NCBI GenBank assembly: GCA_900095095.1
Contig: FMBT01000303.1
Location: 434,001 to 498,000, forward strand
DNA length: 64,000 bases
Origin: Fragilariopsis cylindrus CCMP1102
Taxonomy: Eukaryota; Bacillariophyta; Bacillariophyceae; Bacillariales; Bacillariaceae
Direction: 5' to 3'
The notes under the pieces are model-generated. The model was not told the DNA's origin and did no database searches. It was given only the letters and a program-made list of their open reading frames with translations. Below, piece by piece: positions 21,205-32,804 of this stretch. How positions within the stretch are numbered: the first letter of the stretch is position 1; each line of letters begins with the position of its first letter. A program made the translations under genes and the position numbers.

Positions 21205-22505
21205 TTCTTGGCTTGCTTTTTGTATCTCTTAAGATCTGAAGGATCGAAATTGATATCTCTCTCATTAGGATCGACACCGGCCGATGCTAATACATGCATT
21301 TGCTCAGCTTGGTTCAAGCCTTGCTTCCAATCGTCATCATCGGAATCACTTGAATCAGCGTCACCTGATGCTTGCCTTGCAAACATGGCTTTCATGTATT
21401 GCTTGGCTTCTTTGTTGAAGGTATTATAATTGTTGCCTTTCCGGCCACCATTGTTTCCTCCTCCATTTTGAAGTTTCCAGCATTCACCTGCATGGTTCTT
21501 GCCACATGTTACACACTCGCGTTTTCGCTTCTCTCCACCACTCTTCTGCTTTCTATCTCTAGATGCAGTAGTAGATTTCCCTTTCTGCAGTTCAGCAATA
21601 TCTTTTGCTTGTTGCAGTTGTTCTTTTGCAAATTTCAATTGCTTAAGAATTCCCGGTTCAATCTCCTTGAGTTTGGTGATTGATTGGGCATAGGGTTTGC
21701 TTGATAGACACCATCCGTCATCATGCAATTCTGTTAGGTATACTGGAGATAACGCATATTCCAGTAATTCCCTACATCTTTCTTCATCAAACTTAGTAGG
21801 ATAAAGTCCGCGCTTGGCTCCTGCATCCCATAGGGTCATAGGAAGGTATAACTGGAACGTGTCAAAACGTTTGCTCCAGGCTGCTACTCCCAGTTGCGGT
21901 GAGATCTTCATATTGTTTATAGTGCGCTTTAGTTGAATGAAGCTTGATCTTCCAAGTCGTTCATTACCAAAGATCTTGAGCTTGAGATGATACATACATT
22001 CTTGGATGATATGTGTTATCTTTAGTCTCTTTCTGGCTGCATTTGCATTGTCACCGAAGTAGACTGATATGGCATTGTCTGTAGGACATTCTGCTCTGAT
22101 TTCAGCTCTGATACGTTGATCTTCAATCTTGTTGATATCTTCTGCGTCCGAATAGGATTCGAATGCAGCTTCAACGTTGCTTACGATTGTTTGTGCCTCC
22201 TTATCCACGATTCTTCTAAGGAAGGTTAATCGTGCTGCTGGTGCAAGAGATACATTGATCTTGTCATCGTAGTTCTTGATCCATAACATGAGTTGTTCAG
22301 GTGTTTCATCACCCTGTAGAACATACATCTTGTTGTCAAGTTTGTTTCCATTTTCGGTCGTCTTGAGGTTCTGATATGGTGATGTTGTATCCCATTCTTC
22401 TGCATCGTAGAGGAATGGTTTAAACCCACTAATCGTATGGACTCTCTTTGCCTTGGCTGTATTCTTAACTGGCACTTCGGTGCTGTTACGATTGGATTTT
22501 GCCAT
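21186..22505 (-). CDS. gag: gypsy gag-like capsid/nucleocapsid protein
   Basis: 439 residues starting MAKSNRNSTEVP. The middle is helical capsid-like sequence. One zinc knuckle-like motif, CVTCGKNHAGECW, lies near residue 330, followed by a Gly/Asn-rich basic stretch and an acidic Asp/Ser patch. It forms the particle and packages the RNA. The stop is TGA (minus strand of 21186-21188), and the pol frame continues in phase after it. The family call rests on the zinc knuckle and on its position between the 5' LTR and pol. Confidence 0.85.
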   Translation of the reverse strand: MAKSNRNSTEVPVKNTAKAKRVHTISGFKPFLYDAEEWDTTSPYQNLKTTENGNKLDNKMYVLQGDETPEQLMLWIKNYDDKINVSLAPAARLTFLRRIVDKEAQTIVSNVEAAFESYSDAEDINKIEDQRIRAEIRAECPTDNAISVYFGDNANAARKRLKITHIIQECMYHLKLKIFGNERLGRSSFIQLKRTINNMKISPQLGVAAWSKRFDTFQLYLPMTLWDAGAKRGLYPTKFDEERCRELLEYALSPVYLTELHDDGWCLSSKPYAQSITKLKEIEPGILKQLKFAKEQLQQAKDIAELQKGKSTTASRDRKQKSGGEKRKRECVTCGKNHAGECWKLQNGGGNNGGRKGNNYNTFNKEAKQYMKAMFARQASGDADSSDSDDDDWKQGLNQAEQMHVLASAGVDPNERDINFDPSDLKRYKKQAKKYFKRT

Positions 22506-23214
22506 GGTTGGATCAATATTGTTAATATTAAATCAAACCTGTTGTTGTGTGGTTGTAATATTTCGATTACACTCCTATAATTTTGTCCGATTGAATTTTC
22601 ATTATTGAATATTCAGTGCGTGAGTATTGATCGCTGTATTTAACCCGTTGGGCACCTGTCAGCTTTTGTGTCAGTTCATTTAAACTGACATTTACTTAGT
22701 AGGCTTGTGTAATGGGTACCTTACACATGTTGCTAATCCTCTAATTATTTCTATTATATACATATCATTAAACATGTTTATATAATATTAACTTCAACGA
22801 CTTATATCACTTAAGCGTTTCAGTTAGGCATGTGCCCTATTTGGCTGTCATGCTTTATTGAATGTGTGCTTGCGCGCACGTTGATTCAATTTTGATTTGA
22901 CTCATTCGATTAGAGTTGCTAATTCTATTTCGATATTTCACATCATGTGATTTTCTTCAAAGATGATATCAACGATGGTTGATATCGTCTTTCAAGTGAT
23001 ACGTTGGAGTGCCTGTCTCCTCCATATCTTCACTGTTTCAACATTCTGGTTCAGGAGCTTTCTCTCCACCATGGATGTTGTCATCCAATCGATATCACTC
23101 TTGGTGTTATCGTTGCCTACTTGTTTCGAACAAGAGGTACGTAGTACTTCATTTTAGATAAAATATTACGTCCTATCTTATTGTCAATAACTTATTAGTA
23201 AGATTTTAAAATCA

Positions 23215-23393
23215 TGCCATGCCCTAGACTAGTATATAGGGAAGAGGCTTTCTATTGTGAGATAATGTATATTATAAGCATTAGTTCTATTCTAGAGATG
23301 CTTCCATTCGTAATGGAAGCAGTTCAGTTGATTCGTTAGCGATATTAGCGATGAATCACTAGTAACTAATCCCGTGAATAAGTGCGCACTGCA
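23215..23393 (-). repeat. 5' LTR of the gypsy element (179 bp)
   Basis: The matching copy lies upstream of gag in coding orientation and is followed on the plus strand by the second GCATG target copy. Confidence 0.95.
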
Positions 23394-23398
23394 GCATG

Positions 23399-24876
23399 CC
23401 AAAATAGACAAGAGCTCCCTCTATGCAGGCCTATTTTACTTGCCCCCTACTCCACCACAGCTGGCTGGAACGTCAGCCGTCTAGCCATAGCAAAACTGTC
23501 CCAAAGGCTACAAATGATGGCTAGCCAAGCAATTATCAGATTACTTAGGAGTAGGCCACATGTTAGCTAAGGAGTTAGACTTGTTAGACTACTAACAAGT
23601 ATCTTGACACAATTCAGGGGGTGCAAAGGTAAGCCCCTAAGTTTCAACTGCCTATATATATTTGTCGCATGCGCATTCAATTCACATGATGAGGGGATTC
23701 AATTTTTAATTTTCTGGTAGATTTTTTTCACCTATGAAATGGAAGATGGTCCAGGTTATGAAGGAGTTATACCAGTATTAAAACAGCAGAGTAAGCTCCT
23801 AGACGGAATGGAAGCCATCTTTACGACCTACTGTGCTTCTCCTCATCACGCTCAGAAACAGGTAAAAATTAAACCTTTGTGGCGTGGGTGTTATTTACCT
23901 GTACCATCCTTTTTTGTTAGGATTCAGCTCGTGCTCCACACTAGACTTGATTGGCATAGAACAGGCACAGTACACTACCTCTGGAAGAATTTGGCTGCTA
24001 ACCAAACATTGACTTGGCAACAGGACTCAACAGATATCATATTACCCTCCATTGGCATTCTTGTAAAAACATAAAACAGACACAGAGCAATCAACAACAA
24101 CAGAGCCACCAAGCAAGAAATGAGATGCATCCCCAGCAAAGGAAGAACTAGGTAGGCAAACTACCCCCTGCCCCCATAACAAAGTAACAGAAATGTATGC
24201 TGCAGACTACAAAATCCTCCTCTTCCTCCTCCAGCTCATTCATCACGTCCGTCCACATCATTCTATCAAACTCCTTAAAGATGGATTCTCCAACAGAAAA
24301 GAAGCCGAAGACAAACCGGCTAGGAATCGATCTACTCTTTACTATACTGTGCTGTACCATAAGGAAGGCCGATCTAAGCGATGATGCCAATTGAAGAAAG
24401 GCAAAATAATAATATATATCACTTTTTATTTAACTTTCCTTTGCCTCCTTTCCTCCTAACTACTAGTACCCTCCGCCATTCTCATTTCAATACATACTAC
24501 CATCTGTTAGTTAGTAAAAGAGAAGATGGGGGCAATTTCCTCATGTTCTCCTATCGCATCCTCCTACCTTCATACCGTTCATACATACATATATTATAAT
24601 ACCATACCATACATACATTGGTTTTTACCGTACAGTAGCACAGCCCAGTAGTTACAGTAACCCGTGCCGTCCTGTACAGTACCGTCTGTACGTCGCACAA
24701 AAAACAAACAACAAACACAAACGGAGTATCATAAATAATGAAAACAAACGGAACACGCACCAGCCAACCAACGTCTCACATGCATGTGAAGGAAAACAAC
24801 AAAGAACAATTCAAATTTTCAAATACATAAGAAAAGCAAGCACGCAATTCACCCATCACTTATTGATTGAGATGAG

Positions 24877-24911
<35 letters not shown>

Positions 24912-25027
24912 AACAACAAACAATTCAAATTTCAAATCACACAAAAAGAAAGCAAGCACGCAATCATCCATAATTTGATTGATTGATTGAGAGAAGAGAA
25001 GAGAGAGAGAGATAGATAGCGAGTGTA
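23399..25027. other. intergenic, GA-rich microsatellites, no firm gene
   Basis: Between the gypsy element and the RNase H1 gene. A 111-residue open frame at 23739-24074 starts MEDGPGYEGVIPVLKQQ; it is unrecognised and could be an exon remnant. GA repeats lie at 24868-24912 and 24990-25011 just before the RNase H1 start. Two near-copies of a sequence with AACAATTCAAATTT and GAAAGCAAGCACGCAAT lie at about 24795-24850 and 24915-24965. Confidence 0.45.
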
Positions 25028-25627
25028 ATGGTAGCAGCAGCGTTTATTACAAGCAGCAGAACTATTGTTATGATATTAAAAAGTATATTATTGTGTACAC
25101 AACGACGTAACCGTAACAGTAACAGTATCAGAAGTATTTCATCAAATTGTCATTCAAATTTGATAAATTTAAACAATAATAAACTCCTGTTGCCATCTTC
25201 ATCCTATTCATCAGGTGGTGGTTTTCATCTTCTTGGAAGGTGCAATCAAAATCAAAATCAGAATCAGAACTATCACAAACAGAAATCATCATTATCAACA
25301 TTATCATCATTACCATCATCATCAAGTAGTGATAATAATAATAATAGTAATAGTAATAATCTTATTGACGACGATATTCAAAAATTTAGTAACGAATTCT
25401 TTCAAGAATATAAAAGTAAAACTAAAACTAGAGGAGGAGTAGGAGCAGTAGCACGAAATCGAAATAAAACAGGTAATAATAATCAAAAACAACGTAATAT
25501 TAAAACAGGCAATAATAATAGTAACAATACAGATAATAATAATAGAAGATTATTTTCATCTTCTGCAATACACGAGGAGGAATATATCGCAGCGACAGCA
25601 ACAACAGCAGCAACAATAACATCGTCG

Positions 25628-25670
<43 letters not shown>

Positions 25671-27316
25671 TATTAGAATCATTATCATTAGAATCATTAG
25701 AATCATCCTCAAAATCAAAATCATTAATAATGCCGCCACCTATTATAAAAACAAAATCAAAGTCAAAATCGAAAACAAAATTTTATGCTGTGGCAATTGG
25801 AAGGAATGGATCAAAAATATATAATACCTGGGACGAATGTAAATCACAAGTTATAGGTCATCCGAATTCGAAATATAAAAGTTTTACATCTCCACAAGAT
25901 GCCAATGACTATATAACAAAGTAATTCCAATTCGATACCGATTCTACTACCGATTCTACTACTAACAACGATACGACTCCCGCTATAACTGCTGCTACTT
26001 TTGCTACTGCTGCTGCTACTTCATCGTTTGCATTTACACCTGTATCAACAACGTTTACACCGCTACGCCTACGCCACCTGTATCACAACAAAAACAAAAA
26101 CAACTATACGAATTATCACAACAACCATTAGAACAAATAATGGCAGAAATTATTAGGAATGTAACTACAACAACAACTAATAGTAAACATAATAATAATA
26201 ACGCTACTAATAAACGTCGTCGTATCAACGACGACGACGACGATAATAAACATAACAACAGCGACAGCAGCACCGCATATGATTATGATTTTTATAAAGA
26301 TCATGATGTGATGAAAAGTCGGCAGCGACATTGTCGTCGTCGTCGTCGTCGGAAGCAGTAGAAGGAGGAGGAGGAGTAGAAAACGCCGATGATGATGATG
26401 ACAATCATGGTCCTGATGATCTTCTTCCATCACCATCACCACCACATAAATTATGGTTTCATGTTATGTTTGATGGTGGTTCACGTGGTAATCCAAATGG
26501 ACATGCTGGATCAGGAACTCATATTATAACAAGACGATTTTATAATGATAATAATGACAATGACAAATGACAATGATGAAAAGAAACAAAAATCAAAAAC
26601 TAAAACTACGAAAGATTTTATTCATCGTGATAAATTAAATATACGTTCCTATTTAGGATTTGGTTTATTAACAAATAATCAAGCAGAATATAATGGTTTA
26701 GTAATTGGATTAGAACAAATATTAAAAATATTAAAAAATGATTCATTCATACGACAACAACAACAACAACAACAAAGTAGTAAGTAGTAGTAGTAGTCAA
26801 GAAGATCAAAAAAAACAATGTCGTGATATAACTATTATCATACAAGGTGATTCTGATTTAATTATAAAACAAATGATGGTATATATCAATGTAAAAGTCC
26901 AAAATTAAAATCCTATTTCCAGAAATCATTGAAATTACTGGAGGAAATAAAAAAAGAAATTTTGGTCCTACTACAAATACAAACAACAGTAAAATAGTAG
27001 TAAGAGTAAGAGAAGATATCAAAAAGATGATTATGATATAGTATTTGAACATGTATATCGTGATCATAATACAATTGCTGATGGATTAGCAAATGAAGCA
27101 ATGGATAGTAAAAAAAGTTGGATGACAACGACGTCAACCATCACGTCATCGTCAGCAGCAAAACAAAACAAAACAGTAAAATCAATCAACATCGTCATCG
27201 TCCAAAAAAACGACAACAAAAAAGAAGCAGACGAGTCGTGGTTCAACAAAATCAAAAACAGCAACAACAATAACAACAGTAAAACCCAGCAAGAACAACA
27301 GCAACAGCAACCGTAA
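25028..27316 (+). pseudogene. RNase H1 with N-terminal viroplasmin (hybrid-binding) domain, frame broken several times
   Basis: RNase H1 cuts the RNA strand of RNA:DNA hybrids. The first frame (25028-25924) carries a Ser/Asn-rich leader, then the hybrid-binding (Cauli_VI-type) domain KFYAVAIGRNGSKIYNTWDE...SPQDANDYITK. The RNase H fold follows in pieces in different frames: MFDGGSRGNP (first Asp), NNQAEYNGL (Glu), IIIQGDSDLII (Asp), YRDHNTIADGLANEAM (last Asp). All four catalytic acids survive. Breaks: TAA at 25922-25924 and frame changes near 26070, 26308, 26560, 26775 and 26880. Several fall in CAA, GAC or TCG repeats and no matching splice pairs were found. It is either a recently decayed gene or a real gene with sequencing indels. 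A Ser/Asn/Gln tail ends at 27316. Confidence 0.7.
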
Positions 27317-28126
27317 CAAATCAGAACCAGAATCAGGACTAGAAGTATAGTACTGTAATAATCGTATACTGTGCGTATTTATTTAAAAAAGCAATACTGA
27401 CTGTAGACAACTAACCCGGTCCGGTGGGGAGCTACGTTTGGCTTTTTTTTCCTCCAAAACTTGTATCAATAGTAATATTTAGTACTGCATAAATCTACCC
27501 TACCTCTACTCTGCTCTACTCTACTAGCTAGCTACCTCAGCATTGTAGTAGCTGAAACTGTAGTATTCTATTCAAAAGCGTGCAATGTTATTTTGTAAGG
27601 ATACCACAATTTAGTGTGAAACATTTTTTCAACTTATACAGACTTTATGATATTTTTGATTAACATGGTGTCATCGTTATTAGATAGAGCTAACATAATA
27701 TATTTCTTACTGTAGACCTAACGTAGTACTAAATTGTAATTGGATCTCTCTCGTTCGCTCAGGCTGACAAGAACCAAAAACAACAAAAATGGAAACAAAT
27801 CTACGAGGTACGAGCTAAAATTAAATTAAGATATCGCTCGCGCAACAAAGCGCACGATCCGAGAGCGATACCAAAGGGCCCGATCCGTACTGAATACGGT
27901 ACTGAATACAGCACTGAATGCATCACTACTTAGTCCGTCAAATCGAAGAAAAAGGAACACGAATTACAAATACAATACAATACACTAGATAATGCTAAGA
28001 GTGAAGTACTGTAATTCGGATCAAAAAAAAACAACACTTGTTCTCACAATTCTAGAATCGAATCTACCGGTATATCATCTGCAAAAACAATCATAAATCA
28101 AATCAAATCAAATCAAATCAAACATC
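27317..28126. other. intergenic, likely promoter of the next gene
   Basis: No gene seen. A run of AATCA/AATCAAATC repeats lies just before the start codon at 28127, similar to the runs next to other genes in this window. Confidence 0.5.
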
Positions 28127-29026
28127 ATGAAGTTTACTGCTGCTGCTGCGATCACTGTATTTGGTCTTACTGTGTTCTGTTGCTCCACCGTCAAATTTGT
28201 TGAGGCGAATGAACTGAAGTTACGTGCACGAGAAAAGATGCGCAAAGATAAAGCTGAGCGTCAACTTCAAGCAAATGATGCTGGTCTAGTCTTTTCACGT
28301 GGATATGTTTGTATTACTAGACAACAAGACTTTGCTTTTGTTATTCCTCAACAAAAGAGTCTTGTTTTTGAATCTGGAGTTTTTTCTGATGTTAATTTGT
28401 TAGGTTCATCAACAATCCAATCGGGTGGTATTTATGATCCAGCTGATGTACAAATTGTTGATCGTTTGGGTACATCTGAAGCTGATAGTTTTGATGATCC
28501 TTTTTCTGGAATAAATAAACCCCAACGAGGACAATTTGCTGGGCAACGTCAACCTAAATTTATTCCACAAAAGGATCCAGGATTCTTCTTTAATGGTGAA
28601 TGTGTTGCAACACAAGTTGCAGGAACAGGACCTCTAATTTTAGGACATTCATGTTTACTAAACTTATGTTTAGGTGGTGGTGGATACAATTGTTTAGCTA
28701 TTTATGCTGGATCTAAATTTGTTTTTAATCCATTGGAACAAGTTCTTTTTTCTCCTACTACCTTTAATGAGGGAGTTACAAAAAATAATGCAGGTTCAAT
28801 TGTACCTTCATTGCCTCCAAGCTATCCAGGAACCATCATTGGTGGTACTGGTTTGTTTGTCGGTGCTGTTGGATATGTTGATGTTACAACTATTACGGGT
28901 AGTACTTTAACTCCCGTCAAAACTGGTGTTGATGGTACTTTCATCGACGGCAGATTCCCACAAGCTGGATATATCACCCAAAAGATTAACGTGGTAACAA
29001 ATGTTCCTCTTCCTGTAGCTCCTTAA
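28127..29026 (+). CDS. secreted protein with dirigent/AOC-barrel-like C-terminal motif
   Basis: 299 residues, single exon. Signal peptide: MKFTAAAAITVFGLTVFCC, cleavage near VEA-NELKL. The first mature stretch is basic (REKMRKDKAERQLQA). The C-terminal half has NGECVATQVAGTGPLILGHS, a Cys-rich piece, and IIGGTGLFVGAVGYVDVTT. That last segment resembles the conserved GGTGxFxGAxG strand of dirigent and allene oxide cyclase-type eight-stranded barrels. Fold assignment is inference from this motif; activity is unknown, and it could equally be a structural extracellular protein. Its last 36 codons and 3' flank are duplicated at 31740. Confidence 0.75.
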   Translation: MKFTAAAAITVFGLTVFCCSTVKFVEANELKLRAREKMRKDKAERQLQANDAGLVFSRGYVCITRQQDFAFVIPQQKSLVFESGVFSDVNLLGSSTIQSGGIYDPADVQIVDRLGTSEADSFDDPFSGINKPQRGQFAGQRQPKFIPQKDPGFFFNGECVATQVAGTGPLILGHSCLLNLCLGGGGYNCLAIYAGSKFVFNPLEQVLFSPTTFNEGVTKNNAGSIVPSLPPSYPGTIIGGTGLFVGAVGYVDVTTITGSTLTPVKTGVDGTFIDGRFPQAGYITQKINVVTNVPLPVAP

Positions 29027-29993
29027 GAAAAGAAGAAACTACAAAGATAAAAAAATATAAGACCAACATGCATTATTTATTCACCATCATCACATCACAT
29101 CACATCACATCAGCCAATCAATAAAAGAAAAGAAAAATATACACAAAAAAAGGACTTTATTAACGAAGTGAGAGAGAGAGAGTCAGTCAGTCAGTCAGTC
29201 ACTTTACAATTTACCATTACATATAATAATTCAAATCAGAAATACATGTTATATAATATTTAAATCAAATCAAACTAAATTTAATGACTACTTTATTGTA
29301 CGTATATAACCAGCATATACTATTTTCTACTCAAAAAAAACTACTTGTAGTATTTGTGTATAGGACGGAAATGAACACATAAATAGTAGGCACACTACTA
29401 TGATTGTCATCGTCATCGTCTGATCAATCAATATTCCATTCAATTCTTAGCATTTTGTTTCCTTTTCTTCTCTCGCTACACTACCGTACTCAATCACATA
29501 AATTGACAGACGAGCGTTGCACGAATGAATAGATCAATCAATCAAACAACGTATATATAAAACAATAATACGATCAAAGTTATTTCAGGACATTATCAAA
29601 GATGGTCGCCATATTATGAACAAAAGCAACGGCAACAGCAGAAATTGTTATCAAGCAAATGATTTCCGCAGTAGAATAAGAATTATTGCTTCTTATTCGC
29701 CTTCCGGCACTCTATTCTGGGTTTCATAGTTCTAACAATGAAAATAACTCTCAATGTCGACAGCAACAATAGGCGGAAGAATCTTCTTCGTCGTTATCAC
29801 TATCTGCAAATATCACACAGGCATTTAGCTGTGATGGAACATCATCAGTCTTGTTCTGAAATTGAAATACCAACAGAAAATAATAATACTATTCATCTTA
29901 ATACTGATCCAAACTCGTTAACCCTTTTTCGGTGGTGGTGGTTTTCCACCTGAATCATCATCGTCGTCATCGTCTCGCAAACAATAAATGATA
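28919..29993 (+). repeat. segmental duplication, copy 1 (1,075 bp)
   Basis: Matches 31740-32804 from the last 36 codons of the secreted-protein gene through its 3' flank, at an offset of about 2.82 kb. A GA tract and a few small indels and substitutions differ. I estimate well over 90% identity by eye. Confidence 0.9.
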
Positions 29994-30624
29994 CGTTACA
30001 AATTTCTGTTGCAATACATCATTATCAATTAATTCCTGACATAATATATTTGTAATTTTGTTAGTACATCCTTTCGTTCATCGACAGACTGGAATAACTC
30101 CCTTATATATTCAACATATATGGGTCCATCTAAAAAATGATATGCCTTTTTGTTGGTGGCATGGCATGATCACAATCATCATTCCTACATTTTGATATTG
30201 CCATATCAACAACATGTCCTGCTGGTATGACATTCTGATTAAAATTCCACGATTATTACCATTCACAGTAACTTTTACTTTTTGTCCAATCATACTAGTA
30301 CTAGTACTACTAGTAATGCTACTACTAATTGTAGTATTAGTGTTCTTCTTCTCGTTGGCATCGTCGTTATTGTCGTCATTCTTACTATAATTATCAATAT
30401 ATCCCATGTGTGTTGCAACTCCTGTAGTACGATCCAATATAGAACTTTAGTGATCACTATCTCTGTTCTGCTGCCTGCTGCACCGCCGCTTTCGATATCG
30501 ATATCGTCATCGTTTTTACTATTATTATTATCATTATTATTTTCAGTAACTAAACTTCCAATATCAGTTGGTTGACCTCCATCTTGTGCATGTAGAACTG
30601 TTCGATCTTAACATACATGTATAG

Positions 30625-30677
<53 letters not shown>

Positions 30678-30931
30678 GATTGTTGTTATTCGTTCTTATT
30701 ACTATCGCTGCCGCCATTATCATTCATATCATCATCTTTCTCTTTTATCATCATTAGGATTAAAAATATTATCGGAGCGAGCATTCGTATGCCAAAACGT
30801 AATTTCACAGACCAAAAGAGGGGACTAAAAATCGTTAAATAATTCCCCTTTAAAACAAGTTGATCTGTGATCTGTGATATATCTTCTTCTTCTGCCAGCC
30901 TACAGTTGCGAGTAGATAGAAGATGAAGCAT
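29920..30931 (-). pseudogene. degraded minus-strand gene of unknown family
   Basis: Successive peptides appear in order but in different frames: DISQITDQLVLKGNYLTIF (30900-30840), VLHAQDGGQPTDIGSLVTE (near 30600), RTTGVATHMGYIDNYSKN (near 30420), NVIPAGHVVDMAISKC (near 30230), ELFQSVDERKDVLTKLQI (near 30090), LCQELIDNDVLQQKFV (near 30030). They are followed by an acidic and Pro/Lys-rich end, SGGKPPPPKKG, at about 29925. This is the pattern of a real protein broken by several indels. No family is recognised. Its 3' end lies inside the duplicated segment. Confidence 0.4.
30626..30677. repeat. GTC trinucleotide microsatellite
   Basis: About 17 uninterrupted GTC units, lying in the degraded minus-strand gene where it would encode poly-Asp/Arg/Thr depending on frame. 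Confidence 0.9.
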
Positions 30932-31739
30932 TTTTTATCTCAGTCTATAATAAGGCCATTAGAGTATAACAGCACATGCGCACAGTGAAACCGATATTGA
31001 GTACACACTCGACTGAGGAAACAGCCAGCTAGGGACCAAGTCCGTACCTATAGGTTGCTTAAGTATGTGGCTGGCGACAAGACCAAATGGTAGTTAAAAG
31101 GAGACCCACATACAAGCTAGGCGAACCTATTTTTGACTATCCTTCCCTGAAAGGAACAGAAGTAGTAGCAATACCTAGTAAGTATGACCCTGTCAGCCCT
31201 TCTGCTGAGCCTTCATTCAAATGGGAATGGACCACACACATTTTGTATGTACATAGACAATTGATGCTCCTTATATGCTTAGATCTTTAACTAGTGCTTG
31301 CAGTTGATGCCGTGGTGAGATTCAGGTGTTGCTCGTTATAACTTTTCATAATCAATCAGTGTTGTTAGTTGCAACGGCACAGATTTTGGGGTTCTATATT
31401 CCAACATTGATCATGGAATTCCCCCCCCCCTATAGGTGGGTTTTTTTCTGCCACATCCCTGAGATGATCATTAACTACTGAGTGATAGAGTTCTGTAGGC
31501 TATGCTACTATGTATTGTTTGTATTGCCATTGATACCTAGTCACACTTCCTTCTATAGGATTGGAAGTCCAACTTAAGAGACAATCTTTAATCAATACAG
31601 TGTAGTAGTGTAGCACAGTGGCGGGTCTACTGTTGACTTGCAAGCCTTTCAAAGGCTGTGAGGAGCGAAGAGGCAGCTACATGTTGAGTGGATCAAAGCG
31701 GGAGGGGTAAATTATCACTGGTCGATCCTGTCAAGAATA
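30932..31739. other. unannotated segment between the two duplication copies
   Basis: No firm gene. A 67-residue open frame at 31087-31290 (MVVKRRPTYKLGEPIFDYP) is unrecognised. The texture differs from the flanks, with fewer trinucleotide repeats, so it may be inserted DNA that came with the duplication. No terminal repeats could be defined. Confidence 0.35.
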
Positions 31740-31988
31740 AAAACTGGTGTTGATGGTACTTTCATCGACGGCAGATTCCCACAAGCTGGATATATCACCC
31801 AAAAGATTAACGTGGTAACAAATGTTCCTCTTCCTGTAGCTCCTTAAGAAAAGAAGAAACTACAAAAATAAAAAAATTTAAGACCAACATGCATTATTTA
31901 TTCACCATCATCACATCACATCACATCACATCAGCCAATCAATAAAAGAAAAGAAAAATATACATTAAAAAAAGGACTTTATTAACGA

Positions 31989-32023
<35 letters not shown>

Positions 32024-32804
32024 TTCAGTCAGTCAGTCACTTTACAATTTACCATTACATATAATAATTCAAATCAGAAATACATGTTATATAATATTTA
32101 AATCAAATCAAATCAAATCAAATCAAATTAAAATTAATTACTACTTTATCGTACGTATATAACCAGCATATACTATTTTCTACTAAAAAATAACTACCTG
32201 TAGTACTTGTAGTACTTGTGTATAGGACGGAAATGAACACATAAATAATAGGCACACTACTATGATCGTCATTGTCATCGTCTGATCAATCATTATTCCA
32301 TTCAACTCTTAGCATTTTTCTTCCTTTTCTACCGTACTCAATCACGTTGAATGAATAGATCAATCAATCAAACAACGTATATATAACAATAATACGATCA
32401 ACATTTATTTCAGAACATTATCAAAGATGGTCGCCATATTATGAACAAAAGCAACGGCAACAGCAGAAATTGTTATCAAGCAAATGCTTTCCGCAGTAGA
32501 AGAAGAATTATTGCTTCTTATTCGCCTTTCCGGCACTCTATTCTGGGTTTCATAATATTCTAACAATGAAAATAACTCTCAATGTCGACAGCAACAATAG
32601 GCGGGAGAATCTTCTTCGTCGTTATCACTATCTGCAATTATCACACAGGCATTAGCTGTGATGGAACATCATCAGTCTTGTTCTGAAATTAAAATACCAA
32701 CAGAAAGTAATAATACTGATCCAAACTTATTTCCTCTTTTCGGTGGTGGTGGTTTTCCACCTGAATAATCATCGTCGTCATCGTCTTGCAAACAATAAAT
32801 GATA
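31740..32804 (+). repeat. segmental duplication, copy 2, with truncated gene end
   Basis: 1,065 bp matching 28919-29993. The first 107 bases are the last codons of the secreted-protein gene, ending at the same TAA (about 31846). They have no start or upstream coding part, so this is a 5'-truncated pseudogene fragment. The GA tract is longer here (about 31990-32020). Confidence 0.9.

Larger units (their letters stand above)
17505..23393 (-). mobile_element. Ty3/gypsy-type LTR retrotransposon, complete, 5,889 bp
   Basis: Direct repeats at 17505-17683 and 23215-23393 are 179 bp each, start TG, end CA and differ at one base (17672 A, 23382 G). The same 5-bp target duplication, GCATG, flanks both ends (17500-17504, 23394-23398). 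gag and pol are intact on the minus strand; the domain order protease, reverse transcriptase, RNase H, integrase is that of Ty3/gypsy (Metaviridae). A purine-rich tract GGAGGAGAA (minus strand of 17684-17692) adjoins the 3' LTR. A leader of about 710 nt lies between the 5' LTR and gag. No tRNA-like primer site is obvious next to the 5' LTR. Intact ORFs and nearly identical LTRs argue for a young, possibly active copy. Confidence 0.95.

Noticed and set aside
23190-23214. tRNA primer-binding site next to the gypsy 5' LTR
   Set aside because: The sequence after the LTR (TGATTTTAAAATC on the coding strand) has no TGG start and no complementarity to the element's own LTR, so neither tRNA nor self-priming can be claimed.
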